From Bdellovibrio sp. (GTDB lineage Bacteria > Bdellovibrionota > Bdellovibrionia > Bdellovibrionales > Bdellovibrionaceae): 30,441 nt of DNA. Below the pieces are notes generated by a model that had not been told where the DNA came from, made no database searches, and worked only from the letters and a program-made list of their open reading frames with translations. A program made the translations under genes and the position numbers. The stretch is from contig JAHRXB010000025.1 of the NCBI GenBank assembly GCA_019104905.1, forward strand, positions 1 to 30,441, in the 5' to 3' direction. How positions within the stretch are numbered: position 1 is the stretch's first letter; each line of letters starts with the position of its first letter. Of this stretch, positions 14,661 to 21,914 are shown piece by piece.

Positions 14661-14811
14661 ACCGCGTATTGGGGGAAACCCCAAGACACATTCCCTGATG
14701 GCCACGACGGCCATCAGGAAGGCCTCTCAGGACGGAAAGAAAAACATCCCTCCGAGGGCAGCTGTAAATACAGCTTCTTCTGAACTCAATATATTTTACT
14801 CTGGAGCAACC
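14661..14811 (+). other. Three-hairpin intercistronic region between pgk and tpiA
   Basis: The hairpins are TTGGGG-GAAA-CCCCAA (14669-14684, a GNRA tetraloop), CCTGATGGCC-N5-GGCCATCAGG (14694-14718) and AGCTGTA-AA-TACAGCT (14760-14775). All arms are perfect. None is followed by a T-run, so termination is unlikely. mRNA processing or stability control between pgk and tpiA is the simplest reading. Confidence 0.7.
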
Positions 14812-15537
14812 ATGAAAAAAATCTTCGCCGCGAATTGGAAACTCTTTAAAACTCCGAAAGAAACCCGCGAGTTTTTTACGCAGTTTAAAGAGGTGAGTCA
14901 CAAGGCCACGGGCGAATTGGTTTTTTTCCCTTCAGCAATCTCATTGGAAGCGACCAGTACGTCACTTGCGGGAACCGCCATCAAATGGGGCGCGCAAAAT
15001 TGTTATTCTCAGGCTCAGGGTGCTTTCACCGGCGAAAACTCGGCACAAGTGGTGAAAGAACTGGGCGGCAGTTATGTTCTGATTGGGCACAGTGAACGTC
15101 GTAAGATCTTTGGCGAAACAGATGCTGTGATTGCTGAAAAAGTGGCTTTCGCTCAAAGCCTCGGTTTGATTCCCATGTTGTGCATCGGTGAAACGTTGGA
15201 AGAACGTGAAGGACTTCACACCTTCCGCATTTTGGAAACACAACTTCACTTGGGATTGGCGAAGGCGGATAAGTCTAAGCCTGTTGTCGTTGCTTATGAA
15301 CCGGTCTGGGCGATCGGCACGGGAAAAGTGGCCACTCCAGAGCAAGTCGCTGAAACACACACAGATGTTTTCGGGATTCTGAAAGCTTTGGGATTTGAGA
15401 CGACACCGATTTTGTACGGGGGCAGTGTGAAACCTGACAATGCTGCCGGTCTTATTCAACAACCTCACGTGAATGGTTTTTTAGTCGGGGGAGCTTCACT
15501 GGAAGTGAAGTCCTTCATTGATATTGCGTCGGTTTAG
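14812..15537 (+). CDS. tpiA: Triosephosphate isomerase
   Basis: The 241-residue TIM-barrel enzyme interconverts dihydroxyacetone phosphate and glyceraldehyde-3-phosphate. Catalytic residues are Asn8 and Lys10 (FAANWKL), His93 (IGHSERR) and Glu163 (AYEPVWAIGTGK); the phosphate-binding GGSVKPDN and VGGASL follow. It is slightly shorter than the usual 250 residues but complete. The ATG at 14812 has a GGAG site; a longer in-frame reading from 14698 passes through the hairpin region and is not supported. It is third in the gap-pgk-tpiA operon. Its end overlaps the convergent gene ending at 15534 by four bases. Confidence 0.96.
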   Translation: MKKIFAANWKLFKTPKETREFFTQFKEVSHKATGELVFFPSAISLEATSTSLAGTAIKWGAQNCYSQAQGAFTGENSAQVVKELGGSYVLIGHSERRKIFGETDAVIAEKVAFAQSLGLIPMLCIGETLEEREGLHTFRILETQLHLGLAKADKSKPVVVAYEPVWAIGTGKVATPEQVAETHTDVFGILKALGFETTPILYGGSVKPDNAAGLIQQPHVNGFLVGGASLEVKSFIDIASV

Positions 15538-15950
15538 CCGTTTCCTTGAGTCTCTTCGCGAGCGGCATTTTTTAAGGATTCTCTGAGGCTGTCAGCATCT
15601 TTTTTAGGTAAAGATTTGATGGCCTCTTCAAGCGCTTTCTTGTTCTTTTTTTGCAGAGGCAAAAGAAGTTCACCAGCGGCTTCGGAGGGGTCTGCATCAA
15701 ATGTCAGAACCGCCGCACGAGCCAAGGCTTTCATAAATTCAGGTGAGGCTTTTTCTTTACCTTCAATGATAGCAGTAACACTTTGATCAATGACTTTGAG
15801 AACTTCTTGGGTTTTGACCGAGGAGGTGTGTTCTTCTTTTTCCGCGTAAGTCTGAAGCGTCTTTAAAGAATCCTTCAATGTTGCCGCCGTAGCAGCACCG
15901 GCCACCAATGAGAGGCTCAGCATCAATGTGATGAGGAGGGTGTTTCTCAT
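15534..15950 (-). CDS. Small exported helical protein
   Basis: A 138-residue protein with a signal peptide (1-22, cleavage near ATA-AT). The mature part is charged and helical, without cysteines, and contains Lys- and Glu-rich stretches. I recognise no family. Its ATG overlaps the stop of the upstream papain-fold-like gene by four bases (ATGA at 15947-15950), so the two are translationally coupled and likely act in the same compartment. Its 3' end overlaps tpiA tail-to-tail by four bases. Likely periplasmic, function unknown. Confidence 0.68.
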   Translation of the reverse strand: MRNTLLITLMLSLSLVAGAATAATLKDSLKTLQTYAEKEEHTSSVKTQEVLKVIDQSVTAIIEGKEKASPEFMKALARAAVLTFDADPSEAAGELLLPLQKKNKKALEEAIKSLPKKDADSLRESLKNAAREETQGNG

Positions 15951-17071
15951 GGGTTCTCCTTAATCATGACTCCGACAAGGACTCGATTATAAAGAGGGGA
16001 GTCATCGTCGCGATAGAAGTCGCTGACATAACCTCCGTTTTTGCCCCAGTCCGTTTTAATTTCGATGTGACCCGCATGATTGCGTTGTGTTCCGTGGCGG
16101 TAAATAAGCACCGCCCCTTTGGGGGCATCCGAAGGATTTTTAATCAGATTTTTATATCGGGGGTCGTCCATCATGTTGATGAAACCACGTCGTTTTAAAT
16201 CGCCGACAGCATGAACCGCTTTTCCACCGGGAAGGTAGTCATCGACCAAGTCTCCTCCGAGCAAAGAGCGTTTTACGTAGCGATAGCAAAGGCGTTTTGA
16301 ACGACGTTCTTTATTGCGCATGCCATAGCGAATGGATTTATCCACTTCAGGACTGCTGGCGTACTTAGCCACTTCCGGATAGTTGCTCCACTTTTCGTCA
16401 GGGACTGCGGGAGTTGCGGAAGGCGTTTGTGGTCTTTCTTTTAACTCTGTGCCGAGGGCTTCAAGATCTTTGCGATTTTTTTCTGTTGTACCAGGTTGTC
16501 CGGTAGGGCAGTCGATACAGAAGCCAGCCTCGGTTTTTTTCGGATCCGTCGAGCGAGCCAAATTAGGATCTTCTGATTTTTCGGGCTTCTGCTCGCGCAA
16601 AACTTCACTTTTTGTTGGAAGATGAGGTCGGGGATTCACGCCTTCGGAGACAGGAATACCCTCACCTGCGCGTTTAGCACGCGAGGTGAGAGCGACTTCG
16701 GGATCTTGAACTTCGGACCCCTCTTTATCTTTAAGAGTCAACCAAGGGTCCTTTTGAGAAAAGTACACCCATGTTTCGTCGCCCACTTTGGGCGCATTTT
16801 TCGCTTTGGTCGCGCCGACCTTCGAGATGCGAACTTTGATTCCGTAAGAACCTGTGCGACTGAGCTTGCGAGTTTCAATGACCGTTCCTTCAGAGCCCTC
16901 AGGAACTAGAAATTGGACGTTTTTTGAGCCGGAACGGAAGTCCAAGGACGAACGACCGTTGAGGTCTCCCGTGACGACGAGTTCCTGCAATTCTTCAGGA
17001 GCTGCCAAGGCCGAGCTTGCCGTCAGAATAAGAGCCAAAGATGTGCGTAAAAAACGATTCAACAAATTCAA
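15947..17071 (-). CDS. Exported papain-fold-like (CHAP/NlpC-type) protein with SH3-like region
   Basis: With the TTG start at 17071 this is 374 residues: a signal peptide (1-24), an SH3b-like stretch (about 38-85), a long disordered, charged linker with a CxxC (CIDC, about 185-188), and a C-terminal domain (about 225-370). That domain has Cys262 (LCYRYVK) and His335 (HAGHIEIK), the order of a CHAP or NlpC/P60 papain-like peptidase that cuts peptidoglycan peptides; this is a motif-level call. The start is TTG because AGGAG (17083-17079) lies seven bases upstream; an ATG at 17101 has no site. It follows asnS by 78 bases and is coupled to the next gene. A cell-wall remodelling role is inferred. 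Confidence 0.62.
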   Translation of the reverse strand: MNLLNRFLRTSLALILTASSALAAPEELQELVVTGDLNGRSSLDFRSGSKNVQFLVPEGSEGTVIETRKLSRTGSYGIKVRISKVGATKAKNAPKVGDETWVYFSQKDPWLTLKDKEGSEVQDPEVALTSRAKRAGEGIPVSEGVNPRPHLPTKSEVLREQKPEKSEDPNLARSTDPKKTEAGFCIDCPTGQPGTTEKNRKDLEALGTELKERPQTPSATPAVPDEKWSNYPEVAKYASSPEVDKSIRYGMRNKERRSKRLCYRYVKRSLLGGDLVDDYLPGGKAVHAVGDLKRRGFINMMDDPRYKNLIKNPSDAPKGAVLIYRHGTQRNHAGHIEIKTDWGKNGGYVSDFYRDDDSPLYNRVLVGVMIKENP

Positions 17072-17149
17072 ATTGATACTCCTAAACCCCTCTTCGGACA
17101 TTTATTCCGAAGAAGGAGGCTAGGAGTCCGGAAACTAGACGTAGGTCGA

Positions 17150-18541
17150 CTAAAAGAGAGCGTTCTTCGGCGTACGCGGGAACGGAATGACATCGCGAAT
17201 ATTCGTCATGCCTGTTAAGTACATCATCATGCGCTCAAAACCCAAACCGAAACCGGCATGAGGGAAACTTCCATAACGACGTAAATCCAAATAGAAAGAG
17301 TAGTCTTCAGGATGAAGCCCGACTTCCTTCATACGCTTTTCCAATAGCTCCAAATTGTCTTCACGTTGAGATCCGCCAATGATTTCGCCGATGCCGGGAG
17401 CCAGAAGATCCATGGCGCGCACGGTTTTTTGATCCGGATTGAGCTTCATATAGAAAGCCTTAATGTCTTTTGGATAATCCGTCACGAACACGGGCTTTTT
17501 GAAGTGTTCTTCCGCCAGATATCTTTCGTGCTCTGATTGCATGTCGATACCCCATTGCACAGGGTACTCAAACTTCTTCCCTGACTTTTGCAAAATCTCA
17601 ATAGCTTCGGTGTAAGTCACACGACCAAACTCGTTGTTAAGGACATTGTTCAATTTATCAAAGAGCCCTTTTTCCACGAACTGATTGAAGAATTCCATTT
17701 CTTCCGGGCATTGCTCCATGACGTAGCGGATGATGTATTTAATCATCGCTTCACCCAATTCCATATTTGCAGATAAGTCCGCAAAAGCGATCTCAGGCTC
17801 GATCATCCAAAACTCGGCGGCATGGCGAGACGTGTTCGAGTTTTCCGCACGGAAGGTAGGACCGAAAGTATAGATATTGCGGAAAGCCGCGCAGTAGGTT
17901 TCGCCGTTAAGCTGTCCACTGACCGTCAAGTTCGTTTCTTTTCCGAAGAAGTCCTGGCTGCTATCAATGCTGCCATCTTCTTTGCGGGGAAGTTTATCCA
18001 GCTTCAGAGTGGTCACGCGGAACATTTCTCCGGCGCCTTCGGCATCAGAACCTGTGATGATAGGCGTGTGGACGTTCACGAAACCTTGATCTTGAAAAAA
18101 CTTGTGAATGGCGTAAGACAAAACAGAGCGCACCCGGAAGACGGCAGAAAATGTATTGGTGCGAGGACGTAGGTGAGCAATTTCGCGCAAGAACTCAAAG
18201 CTGTGTCGTTTGTTTTGTAACGGATATTCCAAATCCGCCTTTTGGTAGATGTCGATTTTAGAGGCGATCACTTCAAAGGTTTGTCCAGCCCCTTGGGATT
18301 GGACCACTTTGCCTGTCACGTAAATGGAGCTGGCGATAGAAAGCTTCGCCACCTCTTCAAAGTTAGAAAGATTTGTATCAAAAACGACCTGAACACCTTT
18401 AAAGAAGGTGCCATCATTCAATTCAATAAAGCCGAAGTTCTTTTGGTCACGGATCTTGCGTACCCAACCCGAAAGTTGCACTTCTTGGCCGATATATTTG
18501 TCTGTTTCTCTAAAAAGCGATTTAACGAGAGTCGTTTCCAT
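17150..18541 (-). CDS. asnS: Asparaginyl-tRNA synthetase
   Basis: The 463-residue class II enzyme charges tRNA-Asn with asparagine. An N-terminal OB domain ([20 protein letters not shown]) binds the anticodon. The catalytic domain has motif 1 near [13 protein letters not shown], motif 2 [17 protein letters not shown] and motif 3 [15 protein letters not shown]. Length equals typical bacterial AsnS. The ATG at 18541 has AAGGG upstream; an extended reading from 18619 is not supported. Its presence means tRNA-Asn can be charged directly, without the Gln-dependent transamidation route. The large palindrome at 18621-18688 lies about 80 bases upstream of the start. Confidence 0.96.
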   Translation of the reverse strand: METTLVKSLFRETDKYIGQEVQLSGWVRKIRDQKNFGFIELNDGTFFKGVQVVFDTNLSNFEEVAKLSIASSIYVTGKVVQSQGAGQTFEVIASKIDIYQKADLEYPLQNKRHSFEFLREIAHLRPRTNTFSAVFRVRSVLSYAIHKFFQDQGFVNVHTPIITGSDAEGAGEMFRVTTLKLDKLPRKEDGSIDSSQDFFGKETNLTVSGQLNGETYCAAFRNIYTFGPTFRAENSNTSRHAAEFWMIEPEIAFADLSANMELGEAMIKYIIRYVMEQCPEEMEFFNQFVEKGLFDKLNNVLNNEFGRVTYTEAIEILQKSGKKFEYPVQWGIDMQSEHERYLAEEHFKKPVFVTDYPKDIKAFYMKLNPDQKTVRAMDLLAPGIGEIIGGSQREDNLELLEKRMKEVGLHPEDYSFYLDLRRYGSFPHAGFGLGFERMMMYLTGMTNIRDVIPFPRTPKNALF

Positions 18542-18620
18542 GAATACCCTTTCACGATCTTCCCAAAATATCTTGTCTTGGCAGAGTTGTCTAAGATTTG
18601 CTTCCTGCTCGAACCACATG

Positions 18621-18688
18621 GAAGCGCCAAGGCTAGGCCCCTCGGAGGAAAAGTCTTCGAACAGCCGAGGGCCTAGCTTCGGTGCTTC
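18621..18688. repeat. Long imperfect palindrome upstream of asnS
   Basis: The left arm (18621-18645) and right arm (18665-18688) pair over 24 positions with one bulge, one A-C mismatch and two G-U pairs, if read on the plus-strand RNA. The core is GCTAGGCCC/GGGCCTAGC. The loop is 19 bases. The G-U pairs make a plus-strand RNA more stable than a minus-strand one. No U-tract follows. It may be related to the 6154-6265 element. Confidence 0.75.
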
Positions 18689-18748
18689 TCCGCAGGAGGT
18701 CGTAAAGGTGAATCAAAAATAGATGAAAACACGAAAGAGTTTCGGGCG

Positions 18749-18765
18749 TGAGTCAGAGTGACTCA
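18749..18765. promoter_or_regulatory. 17-bp palindrome, candidate operator
   Basis: TGAGTCA and TGACTCA flank a GAG centre, a perfect 7-bp inverted repeat. It is 130 bases before the zinc-ribbon start. Binding by a dimeric regulator is inference. Confidence 0.35.
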
Positions 18766-18894
18766 AAACGCGCATAACGCGAAAAGTCATTGGTCAGATT
18801 GTGTCCTGAAATCAATAGCTTAAATTGAGACCTCCTCTTGCTGTCTCTGTTGGCAAGACCTAAGATAGAAAAGCCACTCAAGTCAGGAGCCTTT

Positions 18895-19149
18895 ATGAGT
18901 TCGAAGATTCACTATCGACTTTGCCATCGTTGCGGTACGGCTAATTGTGCGGAAGACGATCTTGTCACGGCCTGTGATTGTTGTGGAAAGCACCTTGCGC
19001 CCTTCTATTTTTTCGACGAGAGTAAGGCCATGGGTCTAGATAACTCGAATTTTTACTCCAGTGAGCGGCACTCCGAGGCCCACGAGTCCTTGTTACCTCA
19101 CAAAGAGTATCCCCCGGTTTGGGGGCTAACGGCGTACTGGGAGTCGTAG
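18895..19149 (+). CDS. Small zinc-ribbon protein
   Basis: An 84-residue protein without signal peptide. CHRC (10-13), Cys18 and the CDCC cluster (27-30) form a zinc-ribbon-like module, probably binding one zinc; the tail (44-84) is unrecognised. AGGAG (18885-18889) lies five bases before the ATG, and the longer frame from 18838 has no such site. The stop is six bases before ilvA, so cotranscription with threonine ammonia-lyase is likely. The role is unknown; a regulator or stabiliser is a guess. Confidence 0.65.
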   Translation: MSSKIHYRLCHRCGTANCAEDDLVTACDCCGKHLAPFYFFDESKAMGLDNSNFYSSERHSEAHESLLPHKEYPPVWGLTAYWES

Positions 19150-19155
19150 TTTAAA

Positions 19156-20379
19156 ATGAAAGTCACTTTCGCAGATATCCAAAAAGCTCGTGAGCTTCTT
19201 AAAAATGTTATTTCTTCGACCGAGATGAGCCACTCCATCAGTGCCAGCAAACTCATCCATACAGACATCTACTTTAAATTTGAAAACACTCAGCGCACAG
19301 GAAGTTTTAAGTTTCGTGGAGCTTATAACAAAATCGCGAATTTAACTCCGGATGAAAAAGCCCGCGGAGTCGTGGCCAGTTCAGCGGGCAATCACGCCCA
19401 AGGGGTGGCCTTGTCGGCGACGTTGGCGGGAGTCAAGGCGACGATCGTGATGCCGGAAAATGCTTCCATCAGCAAGGCGTCAGCCACTCGAGCCTATGGC
19501 GCCGAGGTGGTTCTCAAAGGTGAAATTTATGATGAGGCCTTTGAGTACGCCCAGAAGCTTGAAAAAGAGTGCGGTTATACCTTTGTTCATCCTTACCAAG
19601 ATCCTTTTGTCATTGCCGGGCAAGGCACGATTGGGATTGAGATTCTTGAAAAAGTTCCTGATCTTGACACCGTGATTGTTCCCATTGGCGGCGGAGGTTT
19701 GATCAGTGGGATCGCCTTGGCTGTAAAGTCGATCAACCCCAAGGTGCGAGTGATTGGGGTGCAGAGCGATCGGTCTCCGGGAATGGCTCACCTCTTTAAG
19801 AAAGAGCCGTTGGCTCCCAACTCGACGAAGCGAGCAGCGACGATTGCAGACGGGATTGCGATTAAAAATCCATCTCAAGTCATGTATGAAAACTTTATTT
19901 CTAAATATGTCGATGAGGTCGTGACTGTCAGCGATGATGAGATCGCTGAAGCGATTGTTTTCTTGATGGAAAGAGCCAAGACCGTGGCTGAAGGTTCTGG
20001 GGCCGCCGCGATGGCCGCCGTGATGTCGCGCTCTTTGAATCTGGGTAAGAAGTGTTGCGTGATCATTAGCGGTGGCAACATTGATTTAAATATTGTGTCT
20101 AAGATCATTGATCGAGGCCAGATTCTGCGCGGTCGCCTCTGTGAGCTTTCGGTGATTGTGGATGACCTGCCAGGGAATCTCAGTCGACTCACTCAAGCCA
20201 TTGCCACGCAGAAGGCGAACATTTTAGAAGTTCGCCATGACCGCGTTTCCAAGGGTTTGTCTCTTCGTGAAACCCGTATCGACTTTGTTTTAGAGACTTC
20301 CAGTATTGAACATGTGGAGAAGATCAAGCGGGCTCTTGAGGAGACGGGGGCTAAAGTCGTGAAGAGCACCGAGCGCTAG
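19156..20379 (+). CDS. ilvA: Threonine ammonia-lyase with ACT domain
   Basis: The 407-residue PLP enzyme converts threonine to 2-oxobutanoate and ammonia. The PLP lysine is Lys52 (TGSFKFRGA), with SAGNHAQG (76-83) and the phosphate loop GGGGL (178-182). Residues 329-404 form one ACT domain (ELSVIVDDLPGNLSRL), as in the medium-length form, which may be allosterically regulated. This form can serve isoleucine synthesis or catabolism; no other ilv gene is nearby, so catabolism of prey threonine is possible. The stop at 20377-20379 lies 90 bases inside the convergent solute-binding gene. Confidence 0.92.
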   Translation: MKVTFADIQKARELLKNVISSTEMSHSISASKLIHTDIYFKFENTQRTGSFKFRGAYNKIANLTPDEKARGVVASSAGNHAQGVALSATLAGVKATIVMPENASISKASATRAYGAEVVLKGEIYDEAFEYAQKLEKECGYTFVHPYQDPFVIAGQGTIGIEILEKVPDLDTVIVPIGGGGLISGIALAVKSINPKVRVIGVQSDRSPGMAHLFKKEPLAPNSTKRAATIADGIAIKNPSQVMYENFISKYVDEVVTVSDDEIAEAIVFLMERAKTVAEGSGAAAMAAVMSRSLNLGKKCCVIISGGNIDLNIVSKIIDRGQILRGRLCELSVIVDDLPGNLSRLTQAIATQKANILEVRHDRVSKGLSLRETRIDFVLETSSIEHVEKIKRALEETGAKVVKSTER

Positions 20380-21165
20380 GGGCTGTGAGTTCTCCCAGTC
20401 TTCTAAATTGTATTTATCAAGAATGCGTTTCAGGTTTCCATTGCGGCGGAGCTCTTGAATTCCTTTTGTCACTATCGTGGCATAGGTCTTCGACTCGGGG
20501 TTATTCGGAGTAAAACCTATAAAAAGAAAAGGATCTTGGGCGCTCACCCAGCCGGCCACTTTCAGTGTCTCGGTCGGGAGGTTCTGATTTTTCAAAGCAT
20601 AGTGTAAGGCCAATGGGTTTTCAATAAAAGCATCCAAGCGCCCACTTTCAAGCATTTTGATGACTTGTTCTAAAGGGCGTTCACCGGAAAAGGGAATGAA
20701 AGATTTATGGCGAGTCTGAATCAAGTGATCAATACTGTCGCCATAAGAATATCCATTAATCACGCCAATACGGGCGGCTTGGAGTGATTGGCGCCCCTGG
20801 TAGGTCCATGAAGAATCTTTGTGGGTGAAATAAACATTCTTGGTGATGCCGAGAGACTTTTCGGAAAAGATAAAATCGGGAGCGTCGGCCCGACGGGCTC
20901 CAAGGAGACCCTGAGCATTGCCGGTTCGCGTTTCTTTGATTGCGCGAGCCCAGTTGGTCAGCTTCACATCAACGGTGTGGCCGTGTTTTTGAAAAATCTT
21001 TTGAAGTACTTCCACCATGTATCCAGGGCGTGATGAGTTGGGCTCGCAGACATAGGGGCACCAATAATCAGAACGAAATGACAAGGTCGCAGCTTGAACC
21101 GGAGGTGTGCCGATGGCGGTTCCGCAGATGACGACGAAGCAAAGATGTCTCAACAATGCTTTCAT
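20290..21165 (-). CDS. Periplasmic solute-binding-like protein (SBP family 3)
   Basis: The 291-residue protein starts with a signal peptide (1-25, cleavage near VQA-AT). The mature part fits the bacterial extracellular solute-binding family 3: RSDYWCPYVC..., GYMVEVLQKIFQKHG, and a C-terminal RRNGNLKRILDKYNLEDW. No ABC permease or ATPase is adjacent, so it may be an orphan binding or signalling protein. About 30 residues after the usual family end are read from within ilvA. AAAGGGA precedes the ATG; it is inside an 11-bp inverted repeat (21166-21238). It lies downstream of msrA on the same strand, 94 bases away. Confidence 0.78.
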   Translation of the reverse strand: MKALLRHLCFVVICGTAIGTPPVQAATLSFRSDYWCPYVCEPNSSRPGYMVEVLQKIFQKHGHTVDVKLTNWARAIKETRTGNAQGLLGARRADAPDFIFSEKSLGITKNVYFTHKDSSWTYQGRQSLQAARIGVINGYSYGDSIDHLIQTRHKSFIPFSGERPLEQVIKMLESGRLDAFIENPLALHYALKNQNLPTETLKVAGWVSAQDPFLFIGFTPNNPESKTYATIVTKGIQELRRNGNLKRILDKYNLEDWENSQPLALGALHDFSPRLLKSPLDLLHMFNTGSL

Positions 21166-21238
21166 AAGGTCCCTTTCCTTACTTACTCCATTGCAATACT
21201 TTGTCTAAAAGCAAGTTGCACGGGGAAAAAGGGACCTT
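21166..21238 (-). promoter_or_regulatory. 11-bp inverted repeat sequestering a ribosome binding site
   Basis: On the minus-strand RNA, AAGGTCCCTTT (21238-21228) precedes its exact complement AAAGGGACCTT (21176-21166), which contains the ribosome binding site and directly abuts the ATG at 21165. The loop is 51 bases. Pairing would hide the site, so this may be a translational switch between msrA and the solute-binding gene. Confidence 0.6.
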
Positions 21239-21259
21239 TCAGATATGTAACCTAGATTA

Positions 21260-21856
21260 CTAAAACTGAATCTTCCGTTCGAAATGGCAGGTGTATCCGC
21301 CGGGATTCTTTTGTAGGTAATCTTGATGATATTCCTCGGCTTTCCAGAATTCGCCGGCTTTCATTATCTGCGTAACCACCGGGGCCTTCCAGGCTCCTGA
21401 TTTTTCGACACGAATCTTTACTCGTTCCGCATCGTCCCGTTGATTTTCCGAGGTGTAAAAAATAGCGCTGCGATATTGGGTTCCGACGTCATTGCCTTGG
21501 CGATTGGTCGTTGTCGGGTCATGAATTTTAAAGAAGAACAGAAGCAGGTCCTCGTATTTCAGTTTGCGTGGATCGAAAATCACTTTCACGGTTTCAGCGT
21601 GATTGGTGGTGCCAGTTTTAACAATATTGTAAGTGGCCTCTTTGGTCTCTCCGCCCATGTAGCCCACTTGAGTTTCGATCACTCCGGGAAATTTTCGTAA
21701 AAGATCTTCCATTCCCCAAAAACATCCACCAGCTAAATAGGCCACTTCTGTTGCGTCCACAGAGGATCCTTTCTTTGTGGTCTTAGCCTGAGCAAGAGAT
21801 CCAAGACCGACGATGAAAACTGCGATAAGAGTAATAAGATATTTCATGATGATCAT
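21260..21856 (-). CDS. msrA: Exported peptide methionine sulfoxide reductase A
   Basis: The 198-residue protein reduces methionine-S-sulfoxide in proteins. The catalytic Cys45 is in [18 protein letters not shown], and the C-terminal [18 protein letters not shown] (resolving Cys) are present. A signal peptide ([21 protein letters not shown]) makes it periplasmic, where it could protect or repair envelope or prey proteins. The start is 21856 or the second ATG at 21847; no strong ribosome binding site separates them. No MsrB partner is adjacent. Confidence 0.92.
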   Translation of the reverse strand: MIIMKYLITLIAVFIVGLGSLAQAKTTKKGSSVDATEVAYLAGGCFWGMEDLLRKFPGVIETQVGYMGGETKEATYNIVKTGTTNHAETVKVIFDPRKLKYEDLLLFFFKIHDPTTTNRQGNDVGTQYRSAIFYTSENQRDDAERVKIRVEKSGAWKAPVVTQIMKAGEFWKAEEYHQDYLQKNPGGYTCHFERKIQF

Positions 21857-21914
21857 GATATCACTGAAGACAAACTCTTCCTAGGCGGCTTTGTGAAGTG
21901 ACATAGTCTGAAGA

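Larger units (their letters stand above)
18542..18894. other. 353-base intergenic region with two palindromes
   Basis: No gene is seen between the divergent asnS and zinc-ribbon genes. It holds the long imperfect palindrome at 18621-18688, a TGAGTCA-GAG-TGACTCA palindrome at 18749-18765 and a weak promoter-like pair TTGCTG (18838-18843) / TAAGAT (18861-18866). A 12-codon reading from 18723 is not convincing. Confidence 0.5.

Noticed and set aside
14698..14811. In-frame N-terminal extension of tpiA
   Set aside because: It would translate through two perfect hairpins and has no ribosome binding site; the ATG at 14812 with GGAG gives the normal N-terminus with Asn8 and Lys10.
14290..14901. 203-codon minus-strand open frame over pgk and the hairpin region
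   Set aside because: Antisense to pgk, arginine- and histidine-rich shadow composition, no family features.
18708..18722. GTG-started four-codon frame after AGGAGG (18694-18699)
   Set aside because: Too short and too weakly supported to be a gene; chance occurrence is likely.
18723..18761. Possible 12-codon leader peptide before the zinc-ribbon gene
   Set aside because: No ribosome binding site and no codon pattern typical of attenuator peptides; it overlaps the palindrome at 18749.
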